From contig JAQGEQ010000287.1 of NCBI GenBank assembly GCA_034620365.1, forward strand, positions 1 to 64,000: a DNA stretch of 64,000 nucleotides, given 5' to 3'. Under the pieces are notes generated by a model. That model was given only the letters and a program-made list of their open reading frames with translations. It did not search any database and was not told the origin of the DNA. The position numbers and the translations under genes were made by a program. The DNA is from Pegea sp. RAD2-039 (Eukaryota > Chordata > Thaliacea > Salpida > Salpidae). Positions 59,401-64,000 of the stretch are shown here, piece after piece. Numbering within the stretch: position 1 is the first letter of the stretch; the number at the start of each line of letters is the position of its first letter.

Positions 59401-61291
59401 GTTAACTGAGGTTTGTAAATAGAAGTGGAAGAGATCCTTCCTTTCTACCTTCACGAGGGATTCTACTTGTGGAATAGGGCGTGAGGTCAACTAATTCAGG
59501 TCAATATCAAGGTCACAAGATTGGTGACTTACTACCACAACCTTTGATCTTTCAAATCACTCACTGGCGCTATTAACCCGTAATTGTGCTTCGTTAGCTC
59601 GTGACGTAGTAAAACGCGGTAAAGCGTAGGTGGGATTCGAACACATGTGTTCAAAGCACAATAGATTAGCAGCCAATCAACTTGACGCCATCATTAATAA
59701 ACTTTCAGTTCAATCTCACCTGTCACTACTACCAGTAGTAAGTAGAAACTCTTTGGGGTGAAAATTGAGGCATTTTAAAGGTCCTGAATGCTGTCTCAAC
59801 TCTGATAACATCCGACCAGCAGAAATATCCCAGATCTGGAGTTTAAATGGATATTTTTTAATCAACCAGCAGTATCATGATATGAAACAGGCAACAATAG
59901 CTGACTTGCATCAGTTTGAAATATACAGAAATTGAAATCAGTTTAATTAAACAAAATTATTCACAAAATAAATCGTAAAGATATTAAAATATATAGATAC
60001 AACTTATTAGTTGGAAAAATATGAAAGAAATATTCGCAAAAAAATGTCTACCAATTCATCATGATACAGTAAAAAGACAAATCGAGTGAGATGTACACCA
60101 ACCTTACATGTATGATCATCTGAAACACCTGCAACCCATTTACCATCCGGACTAAATTGAACATCGTTGACAATATCAGAATGCTGCTAAATACAAATAA
60201 ATTTGTAAGTTGCTAAAGTTGGTGGTTTAAAACCTTGTAAGTGCAAATGCATCCTTTTCTTCGAACGTCCCAAAGTCTAATTTTGTGATCATCAGAACAA
60301 GACACAACAAAATCACCATAAGGATGAAAATCAATTCCTCTAACTGCAGTTTTGTGTCCGGATAGTTGACGGGATACTAAAACATTTGAAGTTTCAGTTG
60401 GTTCATAAAATAATCGCTTCACAATCAATTTATTTAAACAAAAAAATAAATTACGATTTTTAAACATCTTACTAATTAAAAATAATATCATAATAATGTT
60501 AGTTAGATAAAAAACCTTTTGAAACAGCTAAGTCATAGACCCGTAGTAACCCAGAACTTGCACCAGCACATATCACTTCTTCATTCTTTTTGAATTTAAT
60601 TGTTTTTACAGAAGATGTGAGAGGCGGAAGAACCTTGAAGTAGGAACCAATCAATTAGATCGACTTTAGTTGTTGGAAAACTGATATTAGATGTAACAAG
60701 TAACGTGGTTATGCAAAAACTTGAACTTTATCACTTACATCTAGTTCTTAGTTCCTTTTATCAAAAGATTAATAAATAATCTACGAAAATTATTTTTATT
60801 ATTTGATGTGAAAAGTTAAGATCATAGTTAAAGTAATATGAACAAATTTTTGGTGCTATCCTAATTTAAATATTGTTTTGTTTTTTATAAAAGATTTAAA
60901 TTGTTGAATAAGTTTTATTATCTTATAATCTTCTATTAATGATGTTTTATATTTATTAACCATCAACAAACTTAACACTAAATTTAAATCACTATGTTGA
61001 TGATCAATTACTAAAAATCAGTATGAAAGATATTAATCTTATAATAAGTTACATAAACAATTTTGAGATCTTACCAAAATACTTTCAGTTGGATTAATAC
61101 TCCAAACAGACAAAGATCCATCTGCACCACCACAAGCTAATATTTGACCTTTAGATTTAGGTCCAAATGATGAAGATGTCACAAATGTGTCATTTGCTAC
61201 AAATTCTTCTAAAATTTAAGCCATCAAAATTGTTATCAACATTATATGGAAGTTACAACTCACGTAGCTTTTTATACTTTTGAGTATTCAT
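56430..61291 (-). CDS. KATNB1: Katanin p80 WD40 subunit B1
   Basis: Eighteen exons in transcript order: 61291-61264, 61208-61075, 60633-60516, 60376-60234, 60186-60103, 59835-59720, 59096-58976, 58602-58498, 58250-58197, 58053-57983, 57933-57846, 57795-57502, 57444-57355, 57305-57150, 57092-57016, 56856-56782, 56729-56613, 56562-56430; 667 aa (vertebrate about 655). It is the regulatory and targeting subunit of the microtubule-severing AAA ATPase katanin, acting at centrosomes, spindles and cilia. The N-terminal beta-propeller carries the family-specific repeats ([66 protein letters not shown]). A low-complexity Pro/Ser/Arg linker (about 330-490) follows. The con80 domain that binds katanin p60 comes last ([66 protein letters not shown]). 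Intron 59097-59719 holds a tRNA-Ser-derived insert on the same strand. Confidence 0.95.
59420..59694 (-). repeat. tRNA-Ser-derived SINE-like insert in a katanin p80 intron
   Basis: On the minus strand, 59694-59622 resembles tRNA-Ser(GCU). GGCTGCTAATCTATTGTGC covers the anticodon arm with GCT. A variable arm (TTTGAACACATG) follows. TGTTCGAATCCCACC is the T arm with an intact B box. The D arm is shortened and the acceptor stem does not pair, so it is not a working tRNA. The sequence continues without break into about 200 bp that is less AT-rich than the intron around it and contains GTGACCTTGATATTGACCTG. A tRNA head with a unique body is the usual build of a SINE. The end of the body and a target-site duplication could not be fixed. 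Confidence 0.6.
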
Positions 61292-64000
61292 TTCTTCACA
61301 GTGGATAATTTCACTTAAATTTTAAGAAGCTACTTAAAACTTTTCATAAAATTCCACTTTAATCTAAAACTTTTTTAAACATAAACAATTTTAAAAGTTA
61401 GAATAATAAAAAGTTATCATTTTTTTAATCTTAAAAAGTTAATTAAACTTTGTATGGAAATTGAAACATTAGATTGTGCATATAAAACTCAGATACAAAA
61501 CTTTAGACCTAAATTTTATTTTATGGATGAAATCAAAATTTCCTTTTATAAGTATAAATTGATCTAAATTTAAAGTAAAAATATAAAAACAAGCTGATTA
61601 AATTAATGTATTAAGAAGTAGTTTATAATTTAAAGTATAGTAAAATTATAAATCAAGTTTAAAAATAACTTTTAATGAAATCATCTAATAAAAACACATT
61701 TGAATTACCAAATAATTATCAAAATAAAAAACTTTAAAAAATTTTCTAAAAACAAACATTCAAGTAAAAATGTCTTTAAAAATAAAATCAATAATAACAA
61801 AAAAAAAAGGCTTTTTAGAGCTGTAATTTTCTAACAAAAATATTTATAATATTGATAAATGAAAACATTTTATATAGTTTAACTTATAAAGTTTCAAAAC
61901 ATATTTTAAATTACATATTTGTAAGTAATCAACTCTATATAAACTTATTTTAGAAATAGTCGAAAACAATTTAAAAAAAAATTATAAGTATAGAATATTT
62001 AAAATCATCATTTGAACTTTCCAATACAAAAAATACAATAAAAAGTTATTTTATGAAAAAGAAATCTGAAACAAAGAAATCTACAAATAACAAACTGTGA
62101 CTTGCTAAAATATTTTTCATCTTGTCGCTATCACGTTTTTAAACTTTCGCCCAAATATAAAATTACATATATCTAGTGGTGATTTTTTCTTAAAATAAAT
62201 AAAACAAAAATAAAACAATAAATTTTCCAAATACCACATAATCATAACTTATCAATACAAAATATCAGCTAAAGCTTCTGTAACGATTACTTTCAAAAAG
62301 GTATCTCTATTCTGATCTAGAATTTCAACCTAATAAATAAAGTCCTAATAAATAAAACAATAGTTGGTACTCAATTTATTTAATTTTTAAAAAAAACATG
62401 TTTTTATAACATTTTATAAAATGTAAACATTTCAAAGCTCAAAGATTCTAAATTTATCAGCATAAAATCACAATTTTAAATCAACATTTGTAAACTTTTC
62501 TAAATCTTTCCTTTCAAAAAACTAAAAAAAGAAAAAATTTTTTACAAATTATAAACATAAGATAAGATTTTAATCTTTTACTTCATATTGAATATTTAAG
62601 TTACTTTTTTTAAGATCTGCAAAACTGATTTTGTAATGTTCAAAGTTGTAATACAAAAAATAGTATATATGTTACATAAAGTTTTTTCGTTAAAATTATT
62701 GTCTAATTTTATTAAATTACATTCTATTTGAAAAAGATTAATTAAAAAGATTAAAAAGTTTGATTAGGCTCAAGAAAAATGTTTAGGAAATTTTGTGAAT
62801 ATATTGATCTTATTTCTATGATACGAAACCACCACTAGTAAGTTCAGTTTGTTTCGATGACGAAAAATACAAAAGTTTTTGAGCTGTGAAGCATGGAACC
62901 ATACCAAATGCATTGCAATACCAAAAGATTTCTTTAATCTTTGGTACAAGATAAACGGGTCCAAAATTTATATCGGTTCTGATCTCACTAAAGTAAGCTA
63001 CCTGTGAAAAATTTAATAAATCAAGTCAAAGTCTTTTGTCAACCTCCAAGGTTGCAACTGAGATTAAAACCTTATTTAAACATTTGTTCTGTTGAAGAAA
63101 TAACTGAAAACGAATTTCAAGCTCAGAAGCTATCATACGCTGACATACCAAAAAGCTTTGGAGATTCAGATCGAACAGTCTGATCAAATTTCTTCAATAA
63201 AGGTCAATTCAATGGTCGTATTTTCAACATCTCTCCAACTATGGAATCTCAAGATAAAATAGCTGGGATTAATTATAATTTCATCCGTTTGAAACGGACG
63301 AACAAACTCACTCTGCAAAGTAAGATTTTCAAACATTTCGAAAGTCGGTAAGTACCACTAAGGAGACGACGTCAAGGTTATTTATCGAGTTGGTTCAAGA
63401 TCTTCTAAGAAAATACCAACTATCATGAACTTCTATAATAAAACAGCAAGCCATAAACTGCTGACACTCCGAAACCTCAGCATCGAGACCAAACCAAACC
63501 AATATACAACTGCAGTGAACCAAAGAGCAACAATAACTTCAGACTAGTTATTTCAAAGCGTACTAAACTCCACTATAAATAAGTCTCTTGTGCAGACAGA
63601 AAAGAGATTTCTTCAACTTTCTTCCATCCACTTTTTCAGTCTGCAAAGTTGAGCCAAGAAAAAATACCATAAAAAGCATTATAGCTTTCAAATAAGCCAG
63701 TTTGGTTGTTTGAGAAACGTTTGTTGCGTTGTGTTCCGTATCATTACTAAATTGTAGCTCTAAGTTGAATTCTTGCATAACAGCATTTTCTACAAATATG
63801 GCAATAATTTTCTGAATGATTTTATCATCTAAATATGTTTTTTTTATTAGGGATAAGTAGATAACTCTACGTATAAGATATTTATTGATATTTTTTATTC
63901 ATTACACTTTAAAAAACTAGTCAGTTTTTAACATATCGTCTTTAGGAACAATAACTTTTTTCTTACAAGTTCTTTGTAGCAATCAGAAGAAAGAGTTTTC
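61292..64000. other. Mostly intergenic, uncertain coding-like segment at 63.0-63.8 kb
   Basis: 61292-62750 is extremely AT-rich and featureless apart from holding the katanin p80 promoter side. At 62770-63780 the composition becomes less AT-rich. The minus strand there has an open frame 63563-63778 with an N-glycosylation-rich start and a hydrophobic segment (LAYLKAIMLFMVFFLGSTLQ). The plus strand has a long, once-interrupted frame at about 63020-63340. Neither matches a family I recognise and no exon chain could be built. It may be a decayed gene or mobile element, or part of a gene continuing beyond the window. Confidence 0.35.

Noticed and set aside
1-64000. CRISPR arrays, bacterial operons, ribosome binding sites
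   Set aside because: The window is animal nuclear DNA with spliced genes; no regularly spaced repeat arrays were seen.

Overview
This is nuclear DNA of an invertebrate animal. It is strongly AT-rich, and the genes carry GT-AG introns, many only about 50-60 bp long. The gene set is that of a bilaterian animal: TRPC channel, Arp2, TBC1D32/BROMI, Smaug, katanin p80, a two-lobed transferrin and an acid lipase. The phylum cannot be fixed from the sequence. Tight introns, a head-to-tail gene pair and acceptor-like sites just before most start codons would fit an animal with spliced-leader trans-splicing. Layout: 1-3499 gene-poor with a tRNA-Val-like relic. 3500-7707 (+) TRPC channel. 11502-15564 (-) Arp2. 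17.1-19.25 kb transposon graveyard with a LINE 3' end and a Ty3/gypsy-like gag remnant between two similar terminal segments. 22610-23478 (-) GOLT1 and 23613-24752 (-) WDR74, a close pair. 26765-27961 (-) FKBP2-type ER prolyl isomerase. 30551-31822 (+) intronless acid lipase. 34639-41044 (+) TBC1D32. 41205-45185 (-) transferrin with an N-terminal membrane anchor, convergent with TBC1D32. 45.6-47.14 kb two more LINE copies. 50549-53136 (+) Smaug/SAMD4. 56430-61291 (-) katanin p80 with a tRNA-Ser-derived SINE-like insert in an intron. 61.3-64 kb no firm gene. The exon models were built by hand: splice sites, phase and agreement with the known family were followed across every junction. Arp2 (394 aa), TBC1D32 (1283 aa), katanin p80 (667 aa), transferrin (750 aa), Smaug (594 aa), TRPC (828 aa) and FKBP2 (133 aa) each join into one continuous frame from ATG to stop. 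The genes do not form one pathway. They are housekeeping and developmental functions: actin nucleation, ribosome assembly, Golgi traffic, ER folding, cilia and Hedgehog signalling, microtubule severing, mRNA repression and iron binding. The features most worth a second look are the type II membrane-anchored transferrin with Arg-to-Lys changes at the anion site of both lobes, a dense cluster of the palindrome TGACGTCA confined to the TBC1D32 locus, a 13-nt microexon in Smaug, a 35-nt intron in TRPC, and the repeated acceptor-like site upstream of start codons.
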